Notes: generated by a model from the letters alone, not told the origin. A stretch of 64,000 bases of DNA from an uncultured Prevotellaceae bacterium (GCA_902779455.1 CACZBS010000034.1:1-64000); one strand, 5' to 3'. Counted from the first letter of the stretch, positions 34,655 to 44,525 are shown. Made by a program: numbers and translations.

Positions 34655-36643
34655 TTATTGTTCTGATTCTTTCGCTTCGGCCTCGCGGGCCAGGTCGGCG
34701 ATGAAGGGCATCTGCTCCACGTCGTCCAGCGTGACGGGGGCAGGCGGCGCTATCTCGGCGATGCGCCTGACGACGAGCTCGCTGGTCTCCACGACCTTGT
34801 TCAGGTCCTTGTGCAGGCGCAGGCGGAAGCGGCACATTCGCAGGTAGAAGAACAGTCCGACGGGCAGCACCAGGCCCGTGATGACGTTCAGCCACTTGCG
34901 GCGGAAGGGGCGCGTGTGGGCGTGGGTGGCCATGACGGGATAGCTGTTCATGAGGCTGATGAGCTGGTGGTCCTTCGTGTTGCCGAGGTCGTCGATGGTC
35001 TGCTCCAGCTTGTCGGCTATCTGCTCGATGGTCTGGTCGTCGCCCGGATGGAAGAACACCTTGATGGGGTTGGGCGGCGTGATGAGCCGGTGCTCGGCGT
35101 TGTATTGGCGGATGTCCTCCGTGATGTGCAGCAGCCGATAGGAGTCGAGGGCGTAGACGGGGTCGTCGATGATGACCTCCTTGCGCGTGATGTTGCGCTT
35201 CATCCTCAGGCCGAACATGCGCATGAAGAGCAGCCGGTAGGCGTCGATGTTGAAGACGGTCGAGTCGTTGTTGGCCTTGTAGGTGAAGAAGACGGCCAGG
35301 GGCGCCAGCACGACGGTCGAGATGGACTTGCCGAACCATACGGTCCAGTTGTCGTCGCGGGCCATGCGCATGCCGGAGTTCTCGAAGATGTAGTAGACGA
35401 TGAAGACGATGACCGAGATGATGACGGGCACGCCCAGTCCGCCCTTGCGGATGATGGCGCCCAGGGGCGCTCCGATGAAGAAGAAGATGATGCAGGAGAG
35501 GGCCAGCGTGTACTTGCCGATGGCCTCGATGAGGTGGGTGCGCTCGTTGCGGTGAAGGTACTTGGCGTAGTCGGCCTTCATCGCCAGGTCGCTGAGCGCG
35601 TTCTGGGCCTGGCGGGCGGCACTCTTCGTGACGTCGCGCCGCTCGTCGCCGCTCATCTTGTCGAAGAGCGAGTCGAGCACCGGCACGTCGGCCGCCGTCA
35701 GGGCCTTCAGCCTCGTGGAGTCGCTCGCCGAGAGGGCAGGGGGCGCCATGGCGTAGGTGAGGGCCTCGCGGTAGAACTGGCGCCCGATGGAGTCGTTGGC
35801 CAGTCGGATGGAGTCGAGGTCGTGCAGGATCTGCGCGTTCGACTTGGCCTTGGCGCTGCTGGCGATGCCGCTGGCGTCGGCCAGGTTGAAGCCGCCGTCG
35901 AAGTCGAGCAGGATCTGCTTGTGGGTGAACGTCTCGCGGCGGTAGGGCACCTCGGCTGCATTGCCCAGGTCCTGCGACCGCATGTTCTCGAACCACTCGC
36001 CGCTCCACAGCGTCAGCAGCAGGTGCTTCTTCTCGGCCGTCGACTGCAGCATGCCCGAGTCGGCCAGGATGATGGCCTGGTCCTCGTAGGAGCCCGACTG
36101 GCGGTAGATCATTACGCCGTAGAGCTTGCCCGTGTCCATGTCCTTCTTCTGGACGTAGAGGTTGGTGTTGGGCAGCCCGTCGTAGAAGATGCCCTCGGGA
36201 ATCTCCAGCTCGGGGCTCTTCTGCTTCATCGACAGCAGCAGCTGGGCAAACGACTTGTTGGCCTCGGGGCCGATGACGTCCTGGAAGTAGAACGACACGC
36301 CGGCGACGACGACGACGAGCACGATGAGCGAGCGCATGCACTTCATCAGCGAGATGCCGGCCGCCTTGATGGCGGTCAGCTCCGAGCTCTCGCCCAGGTT
36401 GCCGAAGGTGATGAGCGACGACAGGAGGATGGCCAGGGGGAAGGCCTGCGGGATGAGCATCAGGCCCATATACCAGAAGAACTGGGCGAGCACGTCGAGC
36501 GTCAGGCCCTTGCCGATGAGCTCGTCGACATAGCGCCACAGGAATTGCATCATCAGCACAAACTGGCAGATGAAGAACGTCCCGACGAACAGCAGCCCGA
36601 ACTGCTTCGCGATGAAGATATCTAATTTCTTGATCCGAAACAT
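34655..36643 (-). CDS. LptF/LptG-family permease (lipopolysaccharide export)
   Basis: A 662-residue inner-membrane protein. It begins with the family signature (LDIFIAKQFGLLFVGTFF) and three helices in the first about 125 residues (LIPQAFPLAILLSSLITFGNLGESSELTAIKAAGIS is the coupling-helix region). A periplasmic jellyroll (about 130-290) and a long insertion follow, then further helices at about 370-475 (LALSCIIFFFIGAPLGAIIRKGGLGVPVIISVIVFIVYYIFENSG). Much longer than the 360-residue E. coli proteins, as is usual in Bacteroidetes, where one gene may serve in both positions of the LptB2FG complex. ribBA follows. Confidence 0.92.
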   Translation of the reverse strand: MFRIKKLDIFIAKQFGLLFVGTFFICQFVLMMQFLWRYVDELIGKGLTLDVLAQFFWYMGLMLIPQAFPLAILLSSLITFGNLGESSELTAIKAAGISLMKCMRSLIVLVVVVAGVSFYFQDVIGPEANKSFAQLLLSMKQKSPELEIPEGIFYDGLPNTNLYVQKKDMDTGKLYGVMIYRQSGSYEDQAIILADSGMLQSTAEKKHLLLTLWSGEWFENMRSQDLGNAAEVPYRRETFTHKQILLDFDGGFNLADASGIASSAKAKSNAQILHDLDSIRLANDSIGRQFYREALTYAMAPPALSASDSTRLKALTAADVPVLDSLFDKMSGDERRDVTKSAARQAQNALSDLAMKADYAKYLHRNERTHLIEAIGKYTLALSCIIFFFIGAPLGAIIRKGGLGVPVIISVIVFIVYYIFENSGMRMARDDNWTVWFGKSISTVVLAPLAVFFTYKANNDSTVFNIDAYRLLFMRMFGLRMKRNITRKEVIIDDPVYALDSYRLLHITEDIRQYNAEHRLITPPNPIKVFFHPGDDQTIEQIADKLEQTIDDLGNTKDHQLISLMNSYPVMATHAHTRPFRRKWLNVITGLVLPVGLFFYLRMCRFRLRLHKDLNKVVETSELVVRRIAEIAPPAPVTLDDVEQMPFIADLAREAEAKESEQ

Positions 36644-36654
36644 AAATGCGGGTG

Positions 36655-36662
36655 CAAAGGTA
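36655..36662 (-). promoter_or_regulatory. -7 box of the lptF/G-ribBA operon
   Basis: Minus strand TACCTTTG, 12 bp before the start codon. The position expected for -33 is occupied by 7-bp repeats with no TTTG. Confidence 0.65.
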
Positions 36663-36670
36663 CAAAAAAA

Positions 36671-36830
36671 AGGGAAAAGTGAAGAGTGAAAAGTGATAAA
36701 AAAGGAAAAGTGAAGAGTGAAAAGTGAAAAATTTGCTACCGCACCCCCTATGAATAGCGTGCGGCAGCAAATTCTTCACTCTTCACTCTTCACTCTTCAC
36801 TCTTCACTTATCACTCATCACTCATCATTT
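36671..36830. repeat. 7-bp repeat element with central hairpin
   Basis: Heptamers GTGAAGA/GTGAAAA (36671-36729), then a hairpin AATTTGCTACCGCAC (36730-36744) with GTGCGGCAGCAAATT (36759-36773), then heptamers TTCACTC in the reverse-complement sense up to 36830. The whole is a large inverted repeat between two minus-strand genes. Confidence 0.88.
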
Positions 36831-36831
36831 C

Positions 36832-37230
36832 TCACAGTCCGCTCGACTGGTGCAGGCGCTCCAGGTTGCCGTCCCACAGTCCGTGCAGGTCGTCGATGTC
36901 GTCGGCCGGAGCATAGTCGACCACGCAAAGGCAAATCTCCTCAGTCAGTTCGCTGCGGCCGATGCGCATCTCCCAGTAGGCCTCAGGGTCCTCCTCGTCG
37001 ACCCACCGCAGCTTGATGTGGCTGTTCTTCTCGCGCTCGACGATGTTGGCACTCAGCGAGTGGTGCTCGCCATAGGGGTCGCCCCAGGTCAGGCTGATGA
37101 CGCCGTCTTCCTCGACCACGCGGTCGGCAATCCATCGCTCCAGCCCATGGTCAGTGCTGATCAGGCTCCACAGAATGTCAGGCTTTCGTGCTGACAAAGG
37201 ATATTCAAGGTCTAATCTTTGCTTTTGCAT
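36832..37230 (-). CDS. START-like (SRPBCC fold) domain protein
   Basis: A 132-residue cytosolic protein resembling the Bacteroidetes START-like family: an N-terminal strand (LDLEYPLSARKPDILWSLIST), GLERWIADRVVEEDGVISLTWGDP, HIKLRWVDEEDPEAYWEMRIGRSELTEE, and a C-terminal helix IDDLHGLWDGNLERLHQSSGL. The fold makes a deep ligand pocket; ligand and role are unknown. It is unlike AHSA1 proteins in lacking an extended loop. It has its own promoter and is conserved next to housekeeping genes. Confidence 0.85.
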   Translation of the reverse strand: MQKQRLDLEYPLSARKPDILWSLISTDHGLERWIADRVVEEDGVISLTWGDPYGEHHSLSANIVEREKNSHIKLRWVDEEDPEAYWEMRIGRSELTEEICLCVVDYAPADDIDDLHGLWDGNLERLHQSSGL

Positions 37231-37281
37231 GTCTATGTCGGTTAGTTCTACTTTCTGTTATTGGTAACAACTTTTCGGGGA

Positions 37282-37311
37282 CAAAAGTACGAATAAAAAG
37301 CGATAATCAAG
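37282..37311 (-). promoter_or_regulatory. Promoter of the START-like gene
   Basis: Minus strand: CTTG (37311-37308), 18-bp spacer, TACTTTTG (37289-37282). Confidence 0.68.
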
Positions 37312-37384
37312 TCGGAAATGTCAAGTTTTTTAGTTCCTTTTTGATAAAAAATGTTAAGCCAGCGATTTTTCTTTCCTCCGATTC

Positions 37385-37414
37385 ATTGTTCTTAAAACTT
37401 TTTTGCTACCTTTG
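37385..37414 (+). promoter_or_regulatory. tRNA-Met promoter
   Basis: ATTG (37385-37388), 18-bp spacer, TACCTTTG (37407-37414); start near 37419, about 20 nt before the tRNA. Confidence 0.75.
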
Positions 37415-37439
37415 CACCCGCTTAACAGACAAGCATGTT

Positions 37440-37513
37440 GGCGGGATAGCTCAGCTGGTTAGAGCGCATGATTCATAATCATGAGGTCATCAGTTCAATC
37501 CTGATTCCCGCTA
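37440..37513 (+). tRNA. tRNA-Met (CAU), elongator type
   Basis: A 74-nt cloverleaf. Acceptor GGCGGGA pairs with TCCCGCT (first pair G-U), followed by discriminator A; CCA is not encoded. D arm GCTC/GAGC, anticodon stem CATGA/TCATG with loop TTCATAA (anticodon CAT), T arm ATCAG/CTGAT with TTCAATC. The anticodon stem lacks the three G-C pairs of initiator tRNA, so elongator Met is favoured over initiator. A tRNA-Ile2 with modified C34 is the alternative. Confidence 0.95.
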
Positions 37514-37523
37514 CTAAAGAAAT

Positions 37524-37563
37524 CCGGCAAGTTGCTCTTCATTGCAACTTGCCGGTTTTCTCT
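37524..37563 (+). terminator. tRNA-Met terminator
   Basis: CCGGCAAGTTGC (37524-37535) pairs perfectly with GCAACTTGCCGG (37544-37555), then TTTTCTCTTTT. Confidence 0.95.
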
Positions 37564-37635
37564 TTTCAGGGGAATTCTTTTTTAAGGGGGGGGACTGTCC
37601 TCCCTCGACTTCCCGGTGCACGCTGGCTGGCGCCG

Positions 37636-40278
37636 TCATTCCCGGCCCAGAATGATGTTGACGAGCTTGGTCACGTCGGCTGTGGTCACCTTGCCGTCGC
37701 CGGTGACGTCGTAGTTGGTGTCCTCACCTGTCTTCTTGTAGAACACGGTGATGGTAGGAATGGACTTATTGAACTCTTCTGCCGGCAGGACGAATCTGTA
37801 TGAGCCGTCTGGCTGGAGCTGCACCTCGAAGTCGCTGCTTTCGCCTTCGCCCTGATAGATGGAGCGTTCATTGTCACAAAGCACCAGCCCCAGCTCATAG
37901 CCCTCCTGAGGCCGGAAGGTGAAGGTGAGGGGCGTGCCTGTCTTGATGTCATAGATCCTACTCATCTGGTCGGCAGTTGCGGTCATGCTATAGGTCTCAC
38001 CGTCAGTGCTAGTGAAGGAGACGCTCGTCGTGCCGCCCTTCGTCGAGAACAGTGGCATGTCAATCTTATTCATCTCATACTTTGCTTCGACGAGGAGGTT
38101 CTCGGTCACGTTCGCGAGATGCAATTCCTTTTCGTTCTCCCCGTCGACGAGGTCAGCGGTGCGGTCGGCGCCATTGATGTAGAGGTGAACGTCAAAGATG
38201 CTTTCATTCATATTATAAGGTTTGATGACGACGTCGCTACCCTTCGCGAACTGGCACACACGCGATTCATTGCCGAAGTCGCTGATGGCGCCATCCGTGA
38301 ACAACAGGTACTGGCCATTGGAGGGCACAAGGGCTGCCGTCAGCTTGTCGTCACCAAAGATGATGAAGACCATGTTCGACGTCTGAGTCAGTGCTGCATG
38401 TGTATAGACGGTCATGTCGGAGCCTTCAGTCACCGTGAAGTTGGCGGTCTCGTCCACGTTGTTGACGAAGATTTTCGAGACGCTGTAGGCCATCGGCACG
38501 CGGAGCTGCAGGCTTCCCGTCTTCTGCATGACGAAGGTCAGTTCGCCTGTCTCCGCATCGACGGTGCCCATCTGGGTCTCGCCGTTCATCCAGGCCTGCA
38601 CAGCTGCTGAGGCGTCGCTGCAGACGACCGTCACCATCTCCTCGTCGGCGGCCATCGGCTCCTCCTTGATGTTGCCGAATGCCTTCCAGTGGGCAGCCTT
38701 CCGGTAGGCGGCCAGCGAGCCTCGCGGCACGATGATGGTCATGCCGCGCACGTGTGCGTCGTCCGGTCCGAAGCACTCCTCGGCCAGGTCGGCAATGGGC
38801 TCGGTCCAGGGCGCATAGACCACGAGCGTGCTCCGGGTGTTATGGAACACCCAGCGCCCGATGGCTTCAGTGCGCGAGGGCAGTAAGAGCGTGTCGAGAT
38901 TCATGCAGTCGGCAAAGGCCATGTCGGGCACTATCTCCTCCCGTTCTATCTTGCAGGATGTGGAAGAATCGTAGGTATAGAACGCACGGTCGTCAGCCAC
39001 GAATATGGCGTTCTTCATGTCCAGATAATGGACTTTGTAGCCGGATGACGGTGTGGCCGGATCCGTGCCGCCGCCCATCCACTTGCGGATCAGTGTCCAG
39101 TCGTCGCTGTTCACGCCCGTGGGGATCGTCGGGCTGTTTCCTACGAGCAGGATGCGAGTCCAAGACTGCTGTCTCGCCTCGTCGGCATACGTTGTCACCC
39201 ACGTGGTTATCCTTCCGCCTGTTGAATTAGCATTAATAGAGAAGTCTACTTCTGGTTTTACTTCTGGTTCAAAATCATACTTTGCTTCAACAACAGGTGA
39301 TGTGGCCCAGTTGCCAGTTCTGGCAGCACCAGAACGTCTCACTCCATAGGCTCTTATCACCGTCGTCGTGTCAACGGTGATGGGCCCTGTGTACTTCTTG
39401 CCGCCCGCGAGCGGGTCAGAGCCGTCGGTGGTGTAGTAGATGTCAGTGCCCCAGGCATTGGTAATCTCGACCGTCTGAACAGCCTCATACTTGCCGGCGG
39501 GCAATGAGAACGTGACGGGTGAGGGATACTCCTCAAACGTAGCACCAGAATTAAAGTATTTCCGGAAATAATCAGCGCGTCCGTATGGAATCTTCACGGT
39601 TATTGACGCGCTCCTTGTGAAACATTCGTCGCCCAGTGTGAAGTCCCAAAAATAAGGATTATCGTCAGGAAAAACCACGCGGGCAAGTTTGGGGCAATAG
39701 TAGAACGCTTGTTTGTCGATATTAACATACCAGTCGTCAGCCGGGAACACCACTTCCTCCAGCTCTTCGCATTGGTAAAACGCACTTTGATGGATTTCAT
39801 CTAATCGGGTGCCGAAATCTATAGTCTTAAGCTTACGACACTGATAAAATGCACTTTGTCCGATCACGCCTACACCGCCTTCGAATTTGACGGATTCAAG
39901 AGTTTGGTTATTAAAAAAACTCACGTCGTACACCTCTGAAACCAGCTTTTTGAACGTCAGGTTCTTCAGGTTTGTAAAGGCATTACTCATATTGTTTCTG
40001 AAACTTGCTATTTCGCCCTCCACGGTGAGGTCGGTCAAGGTGCTGTTGGCTTCTGTCATGCTAATAATGTTGACCTTGTAAGTCCCGCCGTATGAGATCG
40101 TTGCCGGTATGGTCAGCGACGCGGATGTACTTGGTATTTTGATGACAGCAGCAGTCGGAGAAGCGCTGCCTGATGAAAGGCTATAGGTCACCCCGTCGAG
40201 TGTGATGTCGTCTGCCTGCGCGCCTGTGGTGCACATGAAGGCCAGCATTGCGGCCAGTAATAATCGTAGATGTCGCAT
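37636..40278 (-). CDS. BspA-type leucine-rich-repeat protein with dockerin-like tail
   Basis: An 880-residue secreted protein with signal peptide (to about residue 22). Residues about 90-235 hold BspA-type LRR_5 repeats (IGQSAFYQCRKLKTIDFGTRLDEIHQ). Residues about 253-330 form a chitobiase C-terminal-like domain (DIYYTTDGSDPLAGG). Short modules with NNVDETANF and INGADRTADL follow (about 560-760). The last 25 residues (YDVTGDGKVTTADVTKLVNI) form one calcium-binding dockerin-like repeat. Such proteins in oral and gut Bacteroidales act at the cell surface, in adhesion or binding. No catalytic domain is seen. It starts 67 bp after the 1301-residue gene, possibly in the same operon. Confidence 0.87.
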   Translation of the reverse strand: MRHLRLLLAAMLAFMCTTGAQADDITLDGVTYSLSSGSASPTAAVIKIPSTSASLTIPATISYGGTYKVNIISMTEANSTLTDLTVEGEIASFRNNMSNAFTNLKNLTFKKLVSEVYDVSFFNNQTLESVKFEGGVGVIGQSAFYQCRKLKTIDFGTRLDEIHQSAFYQCEELEEVVFPADDWYVNIDKQAFYYCPKLARVVFPDDNPYFWDFTLGDECFTRSASITVKIPYGRADYFRKYFNSGATFEEYPSPVTFSLPAGKYEAVQTVEITNAWGTDIYYTTDGSDPLAGGKKYTGPITVDTTTVIRAYGVRRSGAARTGNWATSPVVEAKYDFEPEVKPEVDFSINANSTGGRITTWVTTYADEARQQSWTRILLVGNSPTIPTGVNSDDWTLIRKWMGGGTDPATPSSGYKVHYLDMKNAIFVADDRAFYTYDSSTSCKIEREEIVPDMAFADCMNLDTLLLPSRTEAIGRWVFHNTRSTLVVYAPWTEPIADLAEECFGPDDAHVRGMTIIVPRGSLAAYRKAAHWKAFGNIKEEPMAADEEMVTVVCSDASAAVQAWMNGETQMGTVDAETGELTFVMQKTGSLQLRVPMAYSVSKIFVNNVDETANFTVTEGSDMTVYTHAALTQTSNMVFIIFGDDKLTAALVPSNGQYLLFTDGAISDFGNESRVCQFAKGSDVVIKPYNMNESIFDVHLYINGADRTADLVDGENEKELHLANVTENLLVEAKYEMNKIDMPLFSTKGGTTSVSFTSTDGETYSMTATADQMSRIYDIKTGTPLTFTFRPQEGYELGLVLCDNERSIYQGEGESSDFEVQLQPDGSYRFVLPAEEFNKSIPTITVFYKKTGEDTNYDVTGDGKVTTADVTKLVNIILGRE

Positions 40279-40345
40279 AGTTTTATTTGTTGTTGATGGT
40301 TTCTTTTTCGCTTGTGCATTTCCAGATCCCGGAAAGTGGCCGCAG

Positions 40346-43300
40346 TCACTTTCCGATGATCTTGTCCACCAGGCGCGTCACGTCGGTGATGGTGGTCTGT
40401 CCGTCGCCGTTGGCGTCGTACTCAGGTGCCTCGACTATGCCGCCCTTGAAGATGTCCTCCGTCCAGCCGGCGTCGATGTAGGCCTGGCGAGTGCCATAAG
40501 GCACGGTCAGCACGCAGTCTGCAGAGATACTCCCAAAAGCATTTTCACCAAAGGCAACGGGGTTTTCTATGTGAGATACGACAGAAGTTAAATTTCGGCA
40601 ACGAAGAAAGGCATTGGCGATTATCGATTTCACACTAGCAGGGATTTCTATTGACGTCATGGAATATTGACCGACGAACCCAAAAAGCGAAGTCACGCCT
40701 TCGGGAATTATAGTGTTGCGGCAGCCAGTTTTCAATTCATTCGTGGCCGTAACTATAATTGCATTACAGCCATTACGGGAATCGTAAGTAGTGTTCTCGG
40801 GGTCAACTACTATTGATAACAGTCCAGAGAGGCCTGTAAGTGCCCCATTGTGGAAATTGATGAAGTTCACGTTCTTTGGTATGTAGAGTGCATTCAGCGT
40901 AAAGCAATCTGCAAAAGCCGAACGTTCTATTCGCTCCAAGCTCTCTGGCAATTTTATCTTCTTCATGTAGCTGCAATTACCGAAGGCAAATACACCTATT
41001 TTTGTTAAGCCTTCTGGCAGCACAACAGACAAATACTTACATGAAAGGAATGCTTGATACTCTATGGTCTTCACGTTCTTCGGAACGATTACTGAAGTCA
41101 GATTTGTACATTTAAAGAAAGCATCCTCCTCTACACTTGTCAACCCTGTGAAATACTGCAACTCGTCGAACGAAGTAATGGTTGTGTTCTCCTTGAACAC
41201 AGGGTCGCCGAAGGTGCCGTCGCCATTGTCCTTCTTCAGTGTCGTCACGGCGGCAGCCTCGGCCTTCGACAGCTCACCGTCGCCGTTGGTGTCCCAGTTC
41301 TCCACGCAGATGCGCTTCACCTCGGCATCGGCGAAGTCGATGATGTCGGAGGTCTTAGAGAAGCAGAAGGTCCAGGTGCCGTCGACGAAGAACTGCAGGA
41401 GGCTGTCGGCTTCGATGACGTAGGTGAGACAGCCGTTCTCCATACCGTCATCCTTTAGCAGGCTGGTATAGTCCTCGCCGTTGAAAAGCATCTGGACGCT
41501 CTTGCCCGGCTCCAGGTAGACGTACAACTGGAGCAGCGTGCCTATCTCATCCGGATTGAACGATGCTATCGCTGTGGAAGAGGTGGCAGAGAGTTCCTTC
41601 TCTACTGTGCCGCCATCGACCATCATGACGACACTTGTTTTGTCGCCGACGTCGCCTGCCATCGTGGCCTTCCAGTCGACGATGCTACTGTTCTCCTCAT
41701 AGATGGCCAGCAGCGACGCGGAGGTCAGCACACCCAGGTCGTCCGCTGTGGCCGTAGAGGCAAGCGTGGCGCGCAGGAACTGGTTGTTCAGGTTCTCCAT
41801 CGGATGGAACTTGCCGGTGACGTCCTCGCCATCCTTGTAGACCTTGACGGCCTCACCCTCCTTGGGCGCCTTGAGCCAGAACTCCACGTATCCCGTCTCG
41901 CCAATCTCGTCGTAGAAGGCTCTGACCACCTTGTTGCGCCCTTCCGACTCCGAGGCGGTCACCTCGGTGAGGGCCTGGATGTCGCCGTCCACATCGCGGA
42001 ACGGCGTGCACTTCATCTGTCCGTCGCCCACCACAGCCAGGTTGAACACGTAGCTGGGACGGTCGACATAGAGCACACTGAGGCGGTAGGCCCCGTCGCC
42101 CTCGTCGAGCCCGGTGAGCGGCACGCGGTAGGTGCCGTCCTCCTGGCGGTACTGGCTGGCGTCGAGCTGCAGCCGGGCCGTCTCGTTGAGTGGCTTGTTG
42201 ACAAACACGGCAAACACCTCCTTGCCCGTCTCGGGCGTGATGACGGCGTAGTGAGCCACGTCCTTGGGCAGCAACTGCTCAGAGGTGGTGGCATTGCCGA
42301 TGACGCCGACCGAATCAGTCGCGCCCTCTCTGAACAAGGCTATCGACCCGCCGGCGCCGTTGACGACCGACAGCTTGCGGGCATTATTCCGGTGAATAAT
42401 CTGGATGTCCATGTCGCCGTCGATGGTCACAGCGTAGTCCACACAGATGCCATAATCATCTTCTGTCACTTGCCAGGGCTCGACAGGCTCAGGAAGGCCG
42501 TTGACGAGGACAATGCATTCCTCCACGATTCCGCCAGAAGGCTTAGCGATGAAACAAGAGAAGGCGATGTCCAGATCCATTCCGTCGCGGAAAGTGATGG
42601 TGTAGTTATATTCCTCGCCGTCGTAGTTCATGTCGTGCAGTTCCAGCCGTTCGTCATTCTCGGGATCAATCAGAGCCCATTCGTTTTCATCGGATGTGCG
42701 GAACATCATCTCGCCGTCGCCCACCTTCGTGAAGTGAATGTCCAGCGGCGTGCCTTCAGGAACAATCATCTGCCGATAGTGAGCCGTCAGCGTGTTGGTC
42801 TTCTCCGTGACCTTAGCGCCATATCCCAATTCCACACGAGTCGTCTTGTTGAAGTCGAAACCGCTGAGTCTGTAGACCGACGAATCCGGAATGCTGACTT
42901 CATCTATGATGACATAGGAACCCTTGTCCACCTCAACTTCTTTTGTCGAATAGGGCTTGATCAATTCCAACTTCAGGTCCTCGTCGCGTGTCCTCCACAC
43001 TTTAACCGTGCCCACGCCCGGGTTGTTGATGGTCACCTTGCGATAGTTCATGCTCGGGTCGATGGGCTGCATGTTGACGCTGCTCCACAGTGTGTGGCTC
43101 TCTTTCCAGTCGGCAATCTCATACTTGTCCATGTTGACGTAGACGGTGAGTTTCGTGTTGCTCAGCTGAGCCAATCCCTTCGGATCATCGGGAATGTTGC
43201 CATAGAAATACACCTTCTCCAGGGCCGAAAGGTTTTTGAGAGAAGAGCCTAAGATGGCATCTCCCTTGAACTCTATCGTCTTTAAGCTGCTGAAGGGAGT

Positions 43301-44251
43301 CAATGGAATTGCTCCGCCACTGGTCGTGGTCTTCAGATTCTGGATGTCGGCATTGCCGCCGAACTCCAGTTCCTCCAGGGCGAAGCACATGTCGAAGACG
43401 ACGCCTTCGTCGATGATGATATCGCCTGCAAAGCCCAGATGTTTCAACTTCGTACAGCGCAGACGGGTGGTCACGCCGGGATAGCCGAAACGCTTGATTT
43501 TCCAGTTCTGAAGGACGTAATTCGTTTCTCCCAACACATAGGATGGTATGTTGAGCCACGTCACCGATGGGTTAATGTAGAGAAGCGCTCCCTCGGTATT
43601 ATCTTCAAGGAAGTCCCTAGTACCCGCATATGGAGCAACACCAAAGGCATAGCCGTCGCTTCCTGCTTCGCCACCTGTAAAGGTGCACTGCACCTCGTCC
43701 ACCTGCCAGTTGCTCTTCCACGACGAGATGACATTTCGCTGTGAGTCGTTGGTATAGTAAATGACCCGATTACCACTTTGCCAAGGTTCCACCAATTGGC
43801 TCAGATAAACGGTCACTTTACCTGCCAACACATTAAACCCCGTATTGGGATTCAGACTCCATGACAAGCCGGTCGAAGGAGCCTTTTCCTCTGGGTCATA
43901 GAAGTAGATGTTCGAAAGATTACTCATCCCCGAGAAATTGCCTGCAACCGTTCCGCGATAAGTGCTCTCCTTGATGAACAAGGAGCGCAAGTTAGGACAG
44001 CTGCCACTGTAGAAGTCAGTCGAAAAGCCTGTCACCAATGCCATTCCATTACGCTGCGTCGTCACCTTGTTGGGTATTTCCACTGATATGGCGTTGGTTT
44101 CGATGCGCGTGATCTCGGCATAGGTTCCTGAGTAGTCAGAATTGATTCCGTAGGTGATGCCGTTTTCGGTGACGGTCTCGTCGTAAGCCCAGGCGGTGAG
44201 CACTCCCATCCACAGCAGGAGCACCGCCAATAGCAGTCTGATCTGTTTCAT
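40346..44251 (-). CDS. Large BspA-type LRR protein with EF-hand-like motif and dockerin-like tail
   Basis: A 1301-residue secreted protein (signal peptide about 1-22). N-terminal beta-rich region with scattered LRR-like segments (about 60-390), then several repeated beta modules containing motifs such as VLVNGLPEPVEPW, AVKVYKDGEDVTGKF and MLFNGEDYTSLL (about 400-950). Then come an EF-hand-like calcium loop (about 985, NWDTNGDGELSKAEA), classic BspA LRR_5 repeats (about 1010-1240: IEYQAFLSCKYLSVVLPEGLTKIG), and a terminal dockerin-like repeat (DANGDGQTTITDVTRLVDKI). Probably a surface adhesin or binding protein. No ribosome site is evident; a MITE-like element lies just upstream. Confidence 0.87.
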   Translation of the reverse strand: MKQIRLLLAVLLLWMGVLTAWAYDETVTENGITYGINSDYSGTYAEITRIETNAISVEIPNKVTTQRNGMALVTGFSTDFYSGSCPNLRSLFIKESTYRGTVAGNFSGMSNLSNIYFYDPEEKAPSTGLSWSLNPNTGFNVLAGKVTVYLSQLVEPWQSGNRVIYYTNDSQRNVISSWKSNWQVDEVQCTFTGGEAGSDGYAFGVAPYAGTRDFLEDNTEGALLYINPSVTWLNIPSYVLGETNYVLQNWKIKRFGYPGVTTRLRCTKLKHLGFAGDIIIDEGVVFDMCFALEELEFGGNADIQNLKTTTSGGAIPLTPFSSLKTIEFKGDAILGSSLKNLSALEKVYFYGNIPDDPKGLAQLSNTKLTVYVNMDKYEIADWKESHTLWSSVNMQPIDPSMNYRKVTINNPGVGTVKVWRTRDEDLKLELIKPYSTKEVEVDKGSYVIIDEVSIPDSSVYRLSGFDFNKTTRVELGYGAKVTEKTNTLTAHYRQMIVPEGTPLDIHFTKVGDGEMMFRTSDENEWALIDPENDERLELHDMNYDGEEYNYTITFRDGMDLDIAFSCFIAKPSGGIVEECIVLVNGLPEPVEPWQVTEDDYGICVDYAVTIDGDMDIQIIHRNNARKLSVVNGAGGSIALFREGATDSVGVIGNATTSEQLLPKDVAHYAVITPETGKEVFAVFVNKPLNETARLQLDASQYRQEDGTYRVPLTGLDEGDGAYRLSVLYVDRPSYVFNLAVVGDGQMKCTPFRDVDGDIQALTEVTASESEGRNKVVRAFYDEIGETGYVEFWLKAPKEGEAVKVYKDGEDVTGKFHPMENLNNQFLRATLASTATADDLGVLTSASLLAIYEENSSIVDWKATMAGDVGDKTSVVMMVDGGTVEKELSATSSTAIASFNPDEIGTLLQLYVYLEPGKSVQMLFNGEDYTSLLKDDGMENGCLTYVIEADSLLQFFVDGTWTFCFSKTSDIIDFADAEVKRICVENWDTNGDGELSKAEAAAVTTLKKDNGDGTFGDPVFKENTTITSFDELQYFTGLTSVEEDAFFKCTNLTSVIVPKNVKTIEYQAFLSCKYLSVVLPEGLTKIGVFAFGNCSYMKKIKLPESLERIERSAFADCFTLNALYIPKNVNFINFHNGALTGLSGLLSIVVDPENTTYDSRNGCNAIIVTATNELKTGCRNTIIPEGVTSLFGFVGQYSMTSIEIPASVKSIIANAFLRCRNLTSVVSHIENPVAFGENAFGSISADCVLTVPYGTRQAYIDAGWTEDIFKGGIVEAPEYDANGDGQTTITDVTRLVDKIIGK

Positions 44252-44360
44252 AATCTATGATTCTTTGTTATTGGGTTATCGGTTGTTATTATATTATAGT
44301 TTATGGGTACTTTAATATATATGAGGCGACTTTAAGATGTCATCTGTCGCCAGCGGGCAG

Positions 44361-44525
44361 GGCGCCAGCCGCTCCCCTCCCTTCAAGGGGAGGGGTTGGG
44401 GGTGGGGTCTGTATATTCCTTCCGCGGAGCAAGTTAGAGACCCCACCCCCGGCCCCTCCCCTTGAAGGGAGGGGAGCGGCTGCGCCGTCATGCCTTGGAA
44501 GGGAGGGGAGCGGCTGCGCCGTCAT
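44361..44525. repeat. MITE-like inverted-repeat element, short form, plus two end-derived repeats
   Basis: Left arm 44361-44409 and right arm about 44431-44493 are inverted copies of the GCCGCTCCCCTCCCTTC...GGGGTGGGGTCT sequence around a core of only about 20 bp. After it, about 34-bp end-derived units (GAGGGGAGCGGCTGCGCCGT) repeat once or twice up to the next gene. Together they fill the 303-bp gap between two large genes. Confidence 0.88.

Noticed and set aside
34104-36779. 891-codon frame overlapping the LptF/G and ribBA genes
   Set aside because: Runs across two certain genes in another frame with Arg/Pro-rich composition.
36671-36830. Coding sequence in the heptamer region
   Set aside because: Only simple repeats with frequent stops in all frames.
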